64,000 nt of DNA from Bacteroidota bacterium (GTDB lineage Bacteria > Bacteroidota > Bacteroidia > Cytophagales > Spirosomataceae): positions 496,001 to 560,000 of the forward strand of contig JAIUOF010000001.1 in assembly GCA_020161355.1 (NCBI GenBank). The letters run 5' to 3'. Of this stretch, positions 8,282 to 17,700 are shown piece by piece. Each line of letters opens with the position of its first letter. Position 1 is the stretch's first letter. The position numbers and the translations under genes are program-made. Under the pieces are notes generated by a model. The model searched no databases, had not been told where the DNA came from, and was given only the letters and a program-made list of their open reading frames with translations.

Positions 8282-8618
8282 TTCCCAATGAAATTGAGTA
8301 TAAAACATAAAAAGTTGGAAATTTAGGAATATAATTTGTGGAAGAGCTATAATTAAATTCGCGAATTCATGCTTAGAAAAAATCAACATTCTGTTTGCGA
8401 AAACGAGTTTTTTATTCATTATTGACATAAAATACTCAGCTTTTGGAGTTTTTCTGCAGGAGGATACCATAGCTTGATAAAGTGGGTTTGCAATCCGAAA
8501 ATATAAACCTTCTAGTAAAAAATTTGAAACATTCCCCAAAAAATAGCCCCACCATCAATAAATCTTCTACCTTTAGCCCGGCAATACTGCCAATATCGCT
8601 TTTTATTGGTTTTGGGTA
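8282..8618. other. 337-bp stretch without an assigned gene
   Basis: No convincing gene. Frames on the - strand stay open across about 8270-8815, giving 70-98 residue stretches, but they overlap the real dioxygenase gene and would need a frameshift to join. They could be the remnant of an opposing gene or chance. No terminator or promoter could be assigned here. Confidence 0.35.
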
Positions 8619-9212
8619 ATGGAAAAGGTCTTTGATGCTCTCGTGGATGCGTATTTGGTTGACAAAGTGGGTATTTCGGAAAATTTCCTGAGCCTGGCTC
8701 TTTCCAAAAATCTTAGAGAGAACTTGGTACAACTTTTCAAAGATAAAAAACTACAGAAAGCCAAAACTGGGTTGGGGCAAGAAGCCAACATAAATGACCG
8801 CGTTCGATCCGACAAAATCTTTTGGCTGGATAGAACCCATGAAAATCAACACGAAAACGCTTTCTTTGACATCATGGATACCTTTGTGCTTTTTCTTAAT
8901 CAAACCTGCTATACGGGCATTACAGGCTATGAGTTTCACTATGCTCTCTACGAAAAGGGGAGTTTTTACCAAAAACATTTTGACCAGTTTAGGAGTAATT
9001 CCAGCCGGCAATACACCATGATTTTTTACTTGAACGAAAACTGGATTCCCGGCGATGGGGGAGAGCTTTGCATTTATAAAGACGAAGTACCTGAAAACAT
9101 CAGTCCTAGTAACGGCAAATGCATTTTCTTCAAAAGTAGCGAGCTGGAACATGAAGTGTTGCTCAGCCATAAACCTAGAATGAGTATTACGGGCTGGTTG
9201 AGGATTGATTGA
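8619..9212 (+). CDS. 2-oxoglutarate/Fe(II)-dependent dioxygenase, prolyl 4-hydroxylase type
   Basis: A 197-aa protein with the complete facial triad of the P4H alpha-subunit fold: His120-x-Asp122 in YQKHFDQF, His178 in ELEHEVL, and the 2OG-binding Arg187 in KPRMSITGWL. The core strand YTMIFYLNENW and the turn GDGGELCIY are typical. Bacterial members hydroxylate prolyl residues of proteins such as EF-Tu or act on small molecules; the substrate here is unknown. An in-frame stop at 8574-8576 limits the start to the ATG at 8619 or an alternative codon just before it. The gene stands alone in the accessory stretch. Confidence 0.8.
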   Translation: MEKVFDALVDAYLVDKVGISENFLSLALSKNLRENLVQLFKDKKLQKAKTGLGQEANINDRVRSDKIFWLDRTHENQHENAFFDIMDTFVLFLNQTCYTGITGYEFHYALYEKGSFYQKHFDQFRSNSSRQYTMIFYLNENWIPGDGGELCIYKDEVPENISPSNGKCIFFKSSELEHEVLLSHKPRMSITGWLRID

Positions 9213-9405
9213 GATTTAGATAGGAAAATTATTCATTTTGAAATTTAAAGCTTGAAAAGAACTTAAATTATGATTTTTACAAAATCAAATAAGTATATCC
9301 ATAGATAACTCGTTTGAAAATAAGAAAATTTGTAATATTTTCCCCCAAATGGTTACCAAAAAACACTTAAAAAGTGAAAAATAGCTAAAATAAAGGTTTT
9401 AATAC

Positions 9406-9413
9406 TAAATTTG
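9406..9413 (+). promoter_or_regulatory. Putative -7 element for the barrel gene at 9438
   Basis: TAAATTTG matches TAnnTTTG exactly and lies 24 nt before the ATG. No clear TTTG is found 17-23 bp upstream, so only half of the promoter is supported. Confidence 0.4.
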
Positions 9414-9437
9414 AAGCTTAAAAAAACAACTATCAAA

Positions 9438-10013
9438 ATGAAAAAACAAATCACAATTTTCTCCATTTTCGTATTTCTCATTTGTTCAAATCTCGCTTTT
9501 TCTCAGTTATCATTTGGAGTTCATACCGGTTATGGGACCAAAAGTGCGTATTTGGGTTTGAAAAATAAAACTCATTTTATGCCTTATCTAAGCCTTCAGT
9601 CAGCCAGTTTGAGGATTACCGATGATTATGACGGTGACACTGAAAAAGTAAAACTTGGTATCATCATGCCTACCATTGGCACGAAATACTATCTAAAAGA
9701 TAATGGCAAACTTAAGCCTTATCTCGATTTAACCATTTCTAAGCCTATTTTTTATGCAAATCCGGCCGATGAATTTGAAAGCCTAAATTTATGGGCAGGG
9801 AGTGCTGGTATTGGAACCGAGTATTTTCTTGATCCGCAATTTAGCTTAGGCGGGGAGTTTGGTTTTACATATCTGCATGGAAACTATGATGAATCCTATC
9901 GAAGTTATACAAACAACGGTAACTATGTAACCGAAACTGAGACTATTAAAATTAGCGGCAATCCTACTTATGCCCGCATTTCTTTAAATTTCTATTTTAA
10001 TAAAAAAGAGTAA
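9438..10013 (+). CDS. Small outer-membrane beta-barrel protein
   Basis: 191 aa. It has a signal peptide (KKQITIFSIFVFLICSNLAFS) followed by LSFGVHTGYGT and repeated amphipathic strands (KLGIIMPTIGTKYYL, GSAGIGTEYFLD, FSLGGEFGFTYL), ending in the barrel-like terminal strand YARISLNFYF before a short KKE tail. The layout is that of the OmpW/OmpA-like 8-strand barrels common in Bacteroidota, but the exact family cannot be named. ATG at 9438 is chosen because an upstream in-frame TTG at 9411 overlaps the probable -7 element and places basic residues before the signal peptide. A strong hairpin follows. Confidence 0.6.
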   Translation: MKKQITIFSIFVFLICSNLAFSQLSFGVHTGYGTKSAYLGLKNKTHFMPYLSLQSASLRITDDYDGDTEKVKLGIIMPTIGTKYYLKDNGKLKPYLDLTISKPIFYANPADEFESLNLWAGSAGIGTEYFLDPQFSLGGEFGFTYLHGNYDESYRSYTNNGNYVTETETIKISGNPTYARISLNFYFNKKE

Positions 10014-10024
10014 ATGCTATTTTC

Positions 10025-10058
10025 AAAAGCCTTTCTGATTGCAATCAGAAGGGCTTTT
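10025..10058. terminator. Bidirectional terminator between 9438 gene and 10079 gene
   Basis: AAAAGCCTTTCTGATT pairs with AATCAGAAGGGCTTTT over 16 bp (one G-U) with a 2-nt loop. A-run and T-run flank it, so it can serve both converging genes. Confidence 0.85.
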
Positions 10059-10078
10059 AATATATTATTTATGTTTCC

Positions 10079-10918
10079 TCATCTATTCAAAATCTCCTGC
10101 CGCAACAAACCCGCATGTGAGCGGCTGATTCTGTGCCCGGCTTCAGGAATAAATATAGGTTTGAGGTAATTGGGATTCATTCGTTGTTTTACATATTCAA
10201 AATTTTCCCTGGAAACCACCCAGTCTCTGCCTCCATACATCAGCACGGTTGGAACTTTGATTTTGTCCCAAATGGGTTCTAAATTACATAATTCCTCAAT
10301 ATGATCGTATTTCTCGTCTGTGGCGGTCTTAAATCTTTTTGGTATTATCCATCTTGCTACTGGCCATTTTCCATATTTTGAAAATTTAAAGAATTTCTCC
10401 GCTGCCGGGTTCACTGCCGGAGCCATGGTGATGTGTTTTGAATAAGCTTCAGGATATTTGTAAGTCATCTGGGCTCCGATTGGCCCACCATAAGACCTGC
10501 TGACCAGAATCGCCTGCTTGCCCGAGTGGTTTAGAGCCAAAGCGGCATGCAACATCTCCGCTTGCTTTACTATATCCGTCTTTCGATATTTTCTTTTGAA
10601 ATAGGACTTGCCATAACCCGGCCTGTCAGGTGCAATTAAATGGAATTTATGCCGCAGAAGGCTGTCGTCAAGCTGCTTTGTAAAGCCTTCCCACCGACCT
10701 GGAGCACCATGTAGAAACAAAACCGGAGGCAGGGTATCAGAGCCAAAAGTAGCACAGAACAATACTGATTTTTCTCCTTTTATGATCTGATATTGAGGCT
10801 TTACCGCCAAAGTATCATAATGTGCCCTGATTTCTTTTTCTGATACAATATACTTTTTGAAACATGAACTCAGCCCTGTTCCAAGTATCAAAACCACTAT
10901 CAGACTTCCAAATTTCAA
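10079..10918 (-). CDS. Alpha/beta hydrolase lipoprotein
   Basis: A 279-aa protein. The signal peptide ends in a lipobox (GLSSC, Cys19), so it is probably anchored in the envelope. The fold is seen in FLHGAPG (oxyanion region), the nucleophile elbow SRSYGG (Ser142), GGRDWVV (Asp232) and EAGHRIS (His262). The first Gly of the usual GxSxG is Ser140. The reaction is unknown; esterase, lipase or peptidase are all possible. The start lies 7 nt after the ybeY stop, so it is the last gene of a PAP2-ybeY-hydrolase operon. Confidence 0.7.
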   Translation of the reverse strand: MKFGSLIVVLILGTGLSSCFKKYIVSEKEIRAHYDTLAVKPQYQIIKGEKSVLFCATFGSDTLPPVLFLHGAPGRWEGFTKQLDDSLLRHKFHLIAPDRPGYGKSYFKRKYRKTDIVKQAEMLHAALALNHSGKQAILVSRSYGGPIGAQMTYKYPEAYSKHITMAPAVNPAAEKFFKFSKYGKWPVARWIIPKRFKTATDEKYDHIEELCNLEPIWDKIKVPTVLMYGGRDWVVSRENFEYVKQRMNPNYLKPIFIPEAGHRISRSHAGLLRQEILNR

Positions 10919-10925
10919 AGTTTAA

Positions 10926-11348
10926 TCACTTATCTGACCAAATATTCAAATAATATTCCTCCTTGGCACGCATCAAAGTTTCCTCTTCCTTCTTTTTATC
11001 CTTGTAGCCACATAGATGCAATAGTCCGTGGGCTAAAACCCTGAGAAGCTCAGTTTCAAAGTCAACTTTAAATTTTGTGGCGTTTTCGTTAACCCTGTCC
11101 ACACTGATAAAAATATCACCTTCTATTTTGCCTTTCTTTTCCGAATTATCAAAAGTAATGATGTCGGTATAGGTATCATGCTGCAGATATTCGATATTGA
11201 TTTTTAACAATGCCTCGTCATCCATAAATATGTAAGACAACTCTGAAATCTTAAATCCCTCATTTTCAGCCAGTTTTTTAAGCCATTTTTTCTTTTTCAG
11301 AACCTCCTTAACTTTAAACCCTTCTTTTTTAGAATAAAAACTTATCAT
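10926..11348 (-). CDS. ybeY: Endoribonuclease YbeY (16S rRNA maturation)
   Basis: A 140-aa cytosolic metalloprotein needed for 16S rRNA 3'-end processing and ribosome quality control. The metal motif reads HGLLHLCGYKD at residues 107-117. His107 and His111 are present, but the third ligand position (His in most bacteria) is Asp117. The YKDK form is, from memory, usual in Bacteroidota and so is probably not damage. The upstream segment TDIITFDNSE matches the family TDVLSFP region. The start overlaps the stop of the PAP2-like gene by 4 nt, implying translational coupling. Confidence 0.9.
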   Translation of the reverse strand: MISFYSKKEGFKVKEVLKKKKWLKKLAENEGFKISELSYIFMDDEALLKINIEYLQHDTYTDIITFDNSEKKGKIEGDIFISVDRVNENATKFKVDFETELLRVLAHGLLHLCGYKDKKKEEETLMRAKEEYYLNIWSDK

Positions 11349-11950
11349 TGAATACTTTTTAGAAAATACAAAAATAAAGTGCCGGTAAAATTACCCAAAA
11401 GTAAACCTGCTATCACTTCGCGGGGCTTATGTCGGGAAAGTTGAACTCTTGACCAACCGTTTACAAAACCATAAAAAATAAGCCCTAAGCCAAAATATAA
11501 ATTGTTGGGCATCATCATGTAAGCAAATAAAAAATTGAAACTTGTGTGCATCGAAACCTTGATCCACTGGTTGGTCAGAAAGCTGATAAAAAGATGCAAA
11601 AACAGAATTCTGATAATCAATTGTAGCTCAGCCTGTGCCTTCAGAAAATAAAAAACAAGCATCAAAACAAAAATCAGAACTAGGGCAAAGCGATACAAAG
11701 AGTTTCGCCTTTTTTGATGCGAAACATCATAATCCCGAAAGTTTTTTTGATCAACCTGGTATTTGATATAAGCCCCGACCGGAACAACCACGATGGCCAT
11801 CGAATACAGCAGCAAATGATTGGTGGCGGAACCCTGGTGAAAAAACTGGATGTACAAAACCACCAACAAACCCAGCACCATGGGGTTACCAATGAAGGAA
11901 ATTATCCTGGCAATTTTATTCAAACTTTCTGATTCCTTAAGCATTTTCAA
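11345..11950 (-). CDS. PAP2-like membrane protein
   Basis: A 201-aa protein with about five hydrophobic helices. The C-terminal part holds a PAP2 motif-3-like element, SRVQLSRHKPREVIAG, with Arg, His and an acidic residue in the usual spacing. SMHTSFNFLFA sits where motif 2 (SGH) is expected, and RDYDVSHQKRR may stand for motif 1. PAP2 enzymes dephosphorylate lipid phosphates such as undecaprenyl pyrophosphate. The motifs are degenerate, so activity is uncertain. It is the first gene of the operon with ybeY and diverges from the ppx-like gene; ATG at 11944 (MLKES) is an alternative start. Confidence 0.6.
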   Translation of the reverse strand: MKMLKESESLNKIARIISFIGNPMVLGLLVVLYIQFFHQGSATNHLLLYSMAIVVVPVGAYIKYQVDQKNFRDYDVSHQKRRNSLYRFALVLIFVLMLVFYFLKAQAELQLIIRILFLHLFISFLTNQWIKVSMHTSFNFLFAYMMMPNNLYFGLGLIFYGFVNGWSRVQLSRHKPREVIAGLLLGNFTGTLFLYFLKSIQ

Positions 11951-11959
11951 AATTATCCA

Positions 11960-11967
11960 TATTTTTG
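11960..11967 (+). promoter_or_regulatory. Putative -7 element for the ppx-like gene
   Basis: TATTTTTG fits TAnnTTTG exactly and lies 22 nt before the ATG at 11990. The -33 element is not obvious. Confidence 0.45.
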
Positions 11968-11989
11968 CATAATATAAAACTTTAAACCA

Positions 11990-12859
11990 ATGAAGATTGC
12001 CGCTATCGATATCGGATCCAACGCAGCCCGCATGCAGATTTCATCTGTTTTGAATGACGAGGGAAGGATTTCATTTAAAAAAGTAGAATATGTGAGGTTT
12101 GCACTCAGACTGGGTCATGATGTGTTTACTGCCGGAAAAATCCATTATGAAAGTGAAGCCAGAATCAAGAAGCTACTAACCGTTTATAAACTTTTGATGG
12201 AACTTCATGAGGTTGATGCATATCTGATTTGTGCTACTTCGGCTCTCAGAGAAGCAGAAAATGGCCTCAATATCTGCGAAAGAGTGAAATTGGAGCTGGG
12301 AATGACGATCAATTTGATTTCCGGTGAAAAAGAAGCCGAAATGATCAATAACGTAATCATAAATGAGCTGCGGGAAGATCAGGTATATCTGCATATTGAT
12401 GTTGGTGGTGGAAGTACTGAACTTAACCTCTACAATGGTAAAACCAAAGAGACTTCGCAGTCGTTTAAAATCGGATCGGTGCGGCTGATGGAGGGGAAAG
12501 TCAATAAAGATCAGTGGAAAAAAATGCATAATTGGATTGAAGACAATGTTCATAAAAGGAAAAATGTAATTTCGATCGGAACAGGTGGCAATATTTCGAA
12601 ATTATTTGAGTTTATTCAAACCAACGAGCAGGGAATGGCCAATTTGCAGCAACTGGAAGACGCCCTCAAAAATGTCAGTAGTTTTACGGTGGATGAGCGT
12701 ATCAACAAGCTAAAAATGAACCCCGACCGTGCTGATGTAATTGAGCATGCCTCTGAAATATATTTTTCGGCCATGAAATGGGCAAAATCTGATCAAATGT
12801 TTGTACCTGACTTAGGACTTAAAGATGGTATTTTGCTGGAAGTATATCAAAATCTGTAA
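11990..12859 (+). CDS. Ppx/GppA phosphatase domain protein
   Basis: A 289-aa protein of the ASKHA fold. The phosphate-1 motif is AAIDIGSNAARMQI near the N-terminus, and the phosphate-2 motif is YLHIDVGGGSTELNLY around residues 125-140, with VISIGTGGNISKL later. These belong to exopolyphosphatases and guanosine pentaphosphate phosphohydrolases. It is the short form without the C-terminal HD domain. It could degrade polyphosphate or pppGpp; the sequence alone does not decide. Ppk is not in the window. The next gene begins 6 nt after its stop. Confidence 0.85.
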   Translation: MKIAAIDIGSNAARMQISSVLNDEGRISFKKVEYVRFALRLGHDVFTAGKIHYESEARIKKLLTVYKLLMELHEVDAYLICATSALREAENGLNICERVKLELGMTINLISGEKEAEMINNVIINELREDQVYLHIDVGGGSTELNLYNGKTKETSQSFKIGSVRLMEGKVNKDQWKKMHNWIEDNVHKRKNVISIGTGGNISKLFEFIQTNEQGMANLQQLEDALKNVSSFTVDERINKLKMNPDRADVIEHASEIYFSAMKWAKSDQMFVPDLGLKDGILLEVYQNL

Positions 12860-12865
12860 TTTGAA

Positions 12866-14275
12866 TTGAAAAAAACGATAAAAATTGTTTTCATTGGCCT
12901 GTATTTCTCCCTTTGGGGGCTTGGAAATGCTGTAATGGCTCAGGAAGCTTTCCGCATTTCAGGAAAAATCACGGGTTACGAAGAAAATAGCTTAGGGGTT
13001 ACAATCTATAAAAACTGGGTAGAAGAACCTATTGAATATGATTTAAAACTCGACAAAAAAAAGCAGTTCATTCTGGAGACAGTCCTGGAGGATATCGCCT
13101 ATATTGACATAAACATCGGAGAATATGGCTTTTATCAATGGAAAATAGAGCCCAAGGACAATATTGTATTAAATGCCGATTATCATGATTTCCGGAATAC
13201 TTTAAAAATATCGGGAGAAGGTTCAGCGAAATTTCAATATTTTCTCGAGCAGGAGAAAAAATTTACCACAGAAAAAGATTGGGATTATGAATTGCAGAAT
13301 TTGAGGAAAATTTCCAGAAAGGGATATTTTGACTTAACTAATTATCTCAAAACAGAACAGATAAACCTGCTTAATAAATATCGGATAGATTTAAGCGAGA
13401 ATTTTTATATGCTTCAGAGAGCCGATATTATCGGCAAATATTATAATTCAGAATTAGGTTTTTTGATGTTTCATAATATTTTTTCGAAAGAAGAAATAAA
13501 AACGTTCGATTTAAAAATAATTAACCCAAAAACACAAGCCAAATCTCTGGAATTCGGGATATTTATCGAACAATTAATTGATAATACCAACGCCACTGCT
13601 AAAAAATACCCTGAAGACAAACTCGTTGAAATTGAAGCTATTAAGGACTATTTTGAATCGCTTGACCTTGTAGAAAGACCACTTTTGGAAAGGATAATTG
13701 CCACAAAAGTTATACAATTTATTGAAAAAGAAGGGGCTACCGAAGAAAACAAACTGATGGTGGGAAGTTTTAAGAATTATGCTAAAAACCAATCCTATAT
13801 CAATGCGATATTAAAAAAGATTAACAAATACCAGCAAGTTGAAACGGGACGGACGGTTAAAAATTTTATTTTGCCTGATATCAAGGGCAACCTTATATCA
13901 CTCAAAGACTTCCGGGGTAAAAACGTAATTCTGGTCAACTTTGCCTCCTGGTGCGGACCATGTGTGCAGGACCTGGAACATTTAAAAGTAGTAATCAATT
14001 ATTTTAAAGAAACCAACGACCTTGTTCTGATTGCCGTTTCAACTGATACCCGTGAGGACTTTGAAAATTTTGTTAAAGCCACAAAAGTATTTGCCATATA
14101 TTTAAATGCCTTTGATTCAGAAGAATATAAACAAAATTTTAATACTGAATTTTTGCCTAATTTTTTGTTAATTGATAAATCAGGCACCATAATAATTGAC
14201 AAAATTGAGGAACCTTCTCTTGACGAAGGCCGGTCTCTGATTCGTCAGATCGAATCCTTAATCTATAAAAAATGA
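12866..14275 (+). CDS. TlpA-like thiol-disulfide oxidoreductase with long N-terminal domain
   Basis: A 469-aa secreted protein. A signal peptide covers about the first 25 residues (ending NAVMAQ). About 300 residues of beta-rich and helical sequence follow, of the kind found N-terminal to TlpA domains in Bacteroidota (DUF4369-like opening FRISGKITGYEENSL). The C-terminal thioredoxin fold has the redox motif WCGPC near residue 360 and the cis-Pro region FLPNFLLID. It probably reduces or isomerises disulfides in the periplasm. The start is a TTG followed by lysines. Its end overlaps the next gene by 4 nt. Confidence 0.7.
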   Translation: MKKTIKIVFIGLYFSLWGLGNAVMAQEAFRISGKITGYEENSLGVTIYKNWVEEPIEYDLKLDKKKQFILETVLEDIAYIDINIGEYGFYQWKIEPKDNIVLNADYHDFRNTLKISGEGSAKFQYFLEQEKKFTTEKDWDYELQNLRKISRKGYFDLTNYLKTEQINLLNKYRIDLSENFYMLQRADIIGKYYNSELGFLMFHNIFSKEEIKTFDLKIINPKTQAKSLEFGIFIEQLIDNTNATAKKYPEDKLVEIEAIKDYFESLDLVERPLLERIIATKVIQFIEKEGATEENKLMVGSFKNYAKNQSYINAILKKINKYQQVETGRTVKNFILPDIKGNLISLKDFRGKNVILVNFASWCGPCVQDLEHLKVVINYFKETNDLVLIAVSTDTREDFENFVKATKVFAIYLNAFDSEEYKQNFNTEFLPNFLLIDKSGTIIIDKIEEPSLDEGRSLIRQIESLIYKK

Positions 14276-14733
14276 GGACTTTTGGTATATTTTTAATTCT
14301 GCTTGTGGCTTTCAGCTCCTGCCGTAAAAATGCGGTGCCTAAAAAATCGGCCAATGGAAAAATCATTGTCAAAACAGCTGAAAAATATATGGGTACCCCT
14401 TACAAATTTGGCGGAATCACCACCGAAGGAATGGACTGCTCGGGGCTGGTTTATAAAGTTTTTGAAGACCTGGAGAAAAAAATTCCACGAATAAGCTATA
14501 AACAGGCTGAATATTTCAAAGAAATAAAGCTAGAACAAGCTGCTTTGGGTGATCTTTTGTATTTTAAAGTAGGCTCAAAAAGAATAAATCACACCGGAAT
14601 AATATCAGAAATAAAGAGTCCGGGAGAAATATTGTTTATTCATGCCTCTACCACCAAAGGAGTCAGAGAAGACAATTTGTTTTCTAAATACTGGTATCCT
14701 AAATTTGTAAAAGTCACAAGACCACAATTGTGA
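14272..14733 (+). CDS. NlpC/P60 family cell-wall hydrolase lipoprotein
   Basis: A 153-aa protein with a lipobox (AFSSC, Cys17) and a single NlpC/P60 domain. Catalytic Cys56 lies in GMDCSGLV, His107 in RINHTGI, and a second polar residue (His124) in LFIHAS. The opening KYMGTPYKFGG is the typical substrate-side motif. Such enzymes cut gamma-D-Glu-diaminopimelate bonds in peptidoglycan. With a Cys just after the signal peptide, the protein is expected to be membrane-anchored in the periplasm. It overlaps the TlpA-like gene by 4 nt. Confidence 0.85.
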   Translation: MRTFGIFLILLVAFSSCRKNAVPKKSANGKIIVKTAEKYMGTPYKFGGITTEGMDCSGLVYKVFEDLEKKIPRISYKQAEYFKEIKLEQAALGDLLYFKVGSKRINHTGIISEIKSPGEILFIHASTTKGVREDNLFSKYWYPKFVKVTRPQL

Positions 14734-14764
14734 TTTTTTCGTTTATCAAAAAAAAAGTATTCTG

Positions 14765-17700
14765 ATGCCAAGAAGGTTTGTAAGGTTATTGTCGATTTTT
14801 TGTTTTCTTCCAACAGTTTTGATTGGTCAGTCGCAATATTTTGGCCAAAATAAACAGCGAAACAAAACCAATAATTTTAAAGTCACCCAAACCCCTCACT
14901 TCGAATTATATCATTACCTGGAAAATAAAAACACCATTGACGAATTTCTGATCAATAGTGAAAACTGGTATAAACTGCACCAGAATGTTTTTAAAATGGC
15001 ATTTGTTAAGCCCAATCCAGTCATTTTATACAACTCTCACCCCGACTTTCAGGAAACTACTGCAATTGGTGGTGAAATAGGTGAGGGTACCGGAGGGGTT
15101 ACGGAAGGTTTCAGAACAAGAGTGGTGATGCCATTGATGTACACCAACCGACAGACCGACCACGTTTTGGGTCATGAGCTGGTGCACGCATTTCAATACC
15201 AGACACTTACCTATGGAGGAGACTCCACTTCTTTGGCCAATATTCAGAATTTGCCCCTTTTTATGGTTGAAGGTTTAGCTGAATACATGTCTCTTGGTCG
15301 AAATGACTCACATACAAGCATGTGGATGCGGGACGCTGTACTTAATAATGATATTCCGACCATAAAAGATCTAGTGGTAAAACAACATAAATATTTTCCT
15401 TATCGCTGGGGGCAGGCCTTCTGGGCATATGTTACTGCCAATTATGGCGACGATATTATAAGGCCATTATTTAAGGAAACGGCTATGTTTGGAATCGAAC
15501 GTGCCTTTATAAGTGCCTTTAAAATGGACACCGAAACGTTTTCGCAGCGTTTTATCAATGATCAGAAACAATATTACAATAAGCAAAAAGAAAATAGGGA
15601 AACACAAATTAGAGGTAAGTTATTGGCTTCATCAAAATCAGGTGGAGAGATGAATATTGCTCCAGTAATCAGTCCTGATGGAAAGTATTTTGCTTATATT
15701 TCATCCAGAAACGTGCTTTCGCTTGATATTTATATAGCAGAAAGTGCTACAGGAAAAGTAATTAAGAAAATCGAGAGTACCTCTTTCGGGGCACATGTTG
15801 ATTCTTACAGCTTCATTGAAACATCAGGTTCATGGTCTCCTGATAACCGAAAACTTGCTATAGTGATCCAATCCAAATCCAAAAATAAACTTTTATTAAT
15901 TGACATTTTTACAGGCGAGAAAAAAGAATATTCCCCTAAAGATATTGATTCTTTTACACATCCAGCGTGGTCGCCTGACGGATCTAAGATTGCATTTACA
16001 GGCCTTAAACAAGGCAAATCAGACCTTTACTTGTTTGATATTCAATCACATGAAACAATTGCTTTGACTCAGGATGTCTTCTCAGATATTCAATCGGCAT
16101 GGAGTCCAGATGGCTCAGAACTGTATTTTGTAAGCGACCGTAGTGGCCGAAAAAATATATTGGCAAAAGAAGATTTTATCATTGCTAAAATCAATATTCA
16201 AACTAAGGCAATCGAAATTTTATCTTTATTTCAACATGCAGATAATATGAATCCTCAACTAAGTCCGAATGGAAAAGAATTGTATTTCCTAAGTGACCCT
16301 GATGGATTTAGAAACCTATATTGTTATGATATTTCAAATAAAGAAATAAGGAAATTAACTAATTTTTATACAGGAATAAGCGGCATTACTATGTATTCGC
16401 CTGCAATTTCGGTAGCTTCAAACTCTGGTGAAATTCTTTATAATTATTTTTCAAAAGGTGAATATTCTATCGTAAAAGCCGTTAAAACTGAATTGCTAAA
16501 CGAATCCTTAAGTGAATCATTACTTTCAGAAACTGGATCTATTCTTGCTCCCGGAAATCAAATAAATGGAGCTGATATCGTTTCAACCAATCTTAAGGCC
16601 GATTACTTAAAAACAAGAATCGGTCATGGAGAATTTAAAAACCTTAAATACAGTCCAAAGTTTAAATTGGAATACCTGGCCAACTCCGGCCTCGGAATGA
16701 GTACAAGTCGCTTTGGAACGGGTGTAGGAGGGGGAATTACCGCACTCTTCAGCGATATGCTTAACAATAACCAATTAATGGGTACGGCTGCTCTAAACGG
16801 AGAGATTCAGGATTTTGGCGGCCAACTTTTTTATTTGAATCAAAAAAGACCTTTGCAGTTTGGAATATCGGCTTCGCATTTACCCTATAGATTACTAGGA
16901 GGGTATTCGGCCAACAAGCAAGATTCTGTGGGCATGATGAATGGTCTTCAATATTACAATGGTGAAGTAAATCAAAGGATTGTAAGATTATTTATTGATG
17001 AAGTTTCCGGCTTTGTTTACAAGCCATTTAGTAAAAACACCAGAATTGAATTCGGTGTTTCTGCCAACTGGTACTCTTTCGGGGTAAAAGAATACCCTCA
17101 ATATGGTCTTATAGGTTATGATAGGTTAGAAAATATTATCGACTTTCAGCCAGAATATTCAGGAAAACCCAAAAAACTAGACGCTTCAGAGTTAGGATAT
17201 AAAGGTTTTAATCTTGGACAAACTTACGTGGCACTGGTTGGTGATAACACTACTTTTGGAACAACCGCACCACTTAATGGCTACAGGTACAGGCTTGAGC
17301 TGGCAAAATTTATTGGTTCTACAAGCTACAATTCAATTCTATTAGATGGCAGAAAATACAAGTATTTTAAGCCATTTACTTTCGCGGGTAGATTTCTGTA
17401 CAATGGAAGGCTTAATCCAAGCAATCTCGAACTTCTAAACAAAATAAATCCACTTTATCTGGGATATCCCTGGAATATGCATGGTTTTTGGGGAAATGCA
17501 TTGAGTAAACAAACTGGTTTTATTACACAAGAAAACCTTCAAGGGGAACAAATGGCTTTGGCAAATTTTGAAATCAGGTTACCATTTACAGGCCCGGAGA
17601 AGTTGGCACTATTCAAGTTTGATTATTTACCTTCAGATTTAAACTTTTTTGTAGATGCTGGACAAATCTGGTCTGCCTCAAATAAACCAGGCCAAACCAA

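Noticed and set aside
8270..8815. Overlapping - strand frames that could be a broken opposing gene
   Set aside because: Would need a frameshift and overlaps the real + strand gene; no family recognised, so left as an open gap note only.
8751..9170. 139-aa open frame on the - strand
   Set aside because: Lies wholly inside the dioxygenase gene, which has a complete active site; no independent start signal or family likeness.
10926..11348. Third YbeY metal ligand His replaced by Asp as sign of an inactive enzyme
   Set aside because: The GYKDK form is, from memory, common to Bacteroidota YbeY and so likely functional.
12176..12553. 125-aa open frame on the - strand
   Set aside because: Antisense to the Ppx/GppA-like gene; no support.
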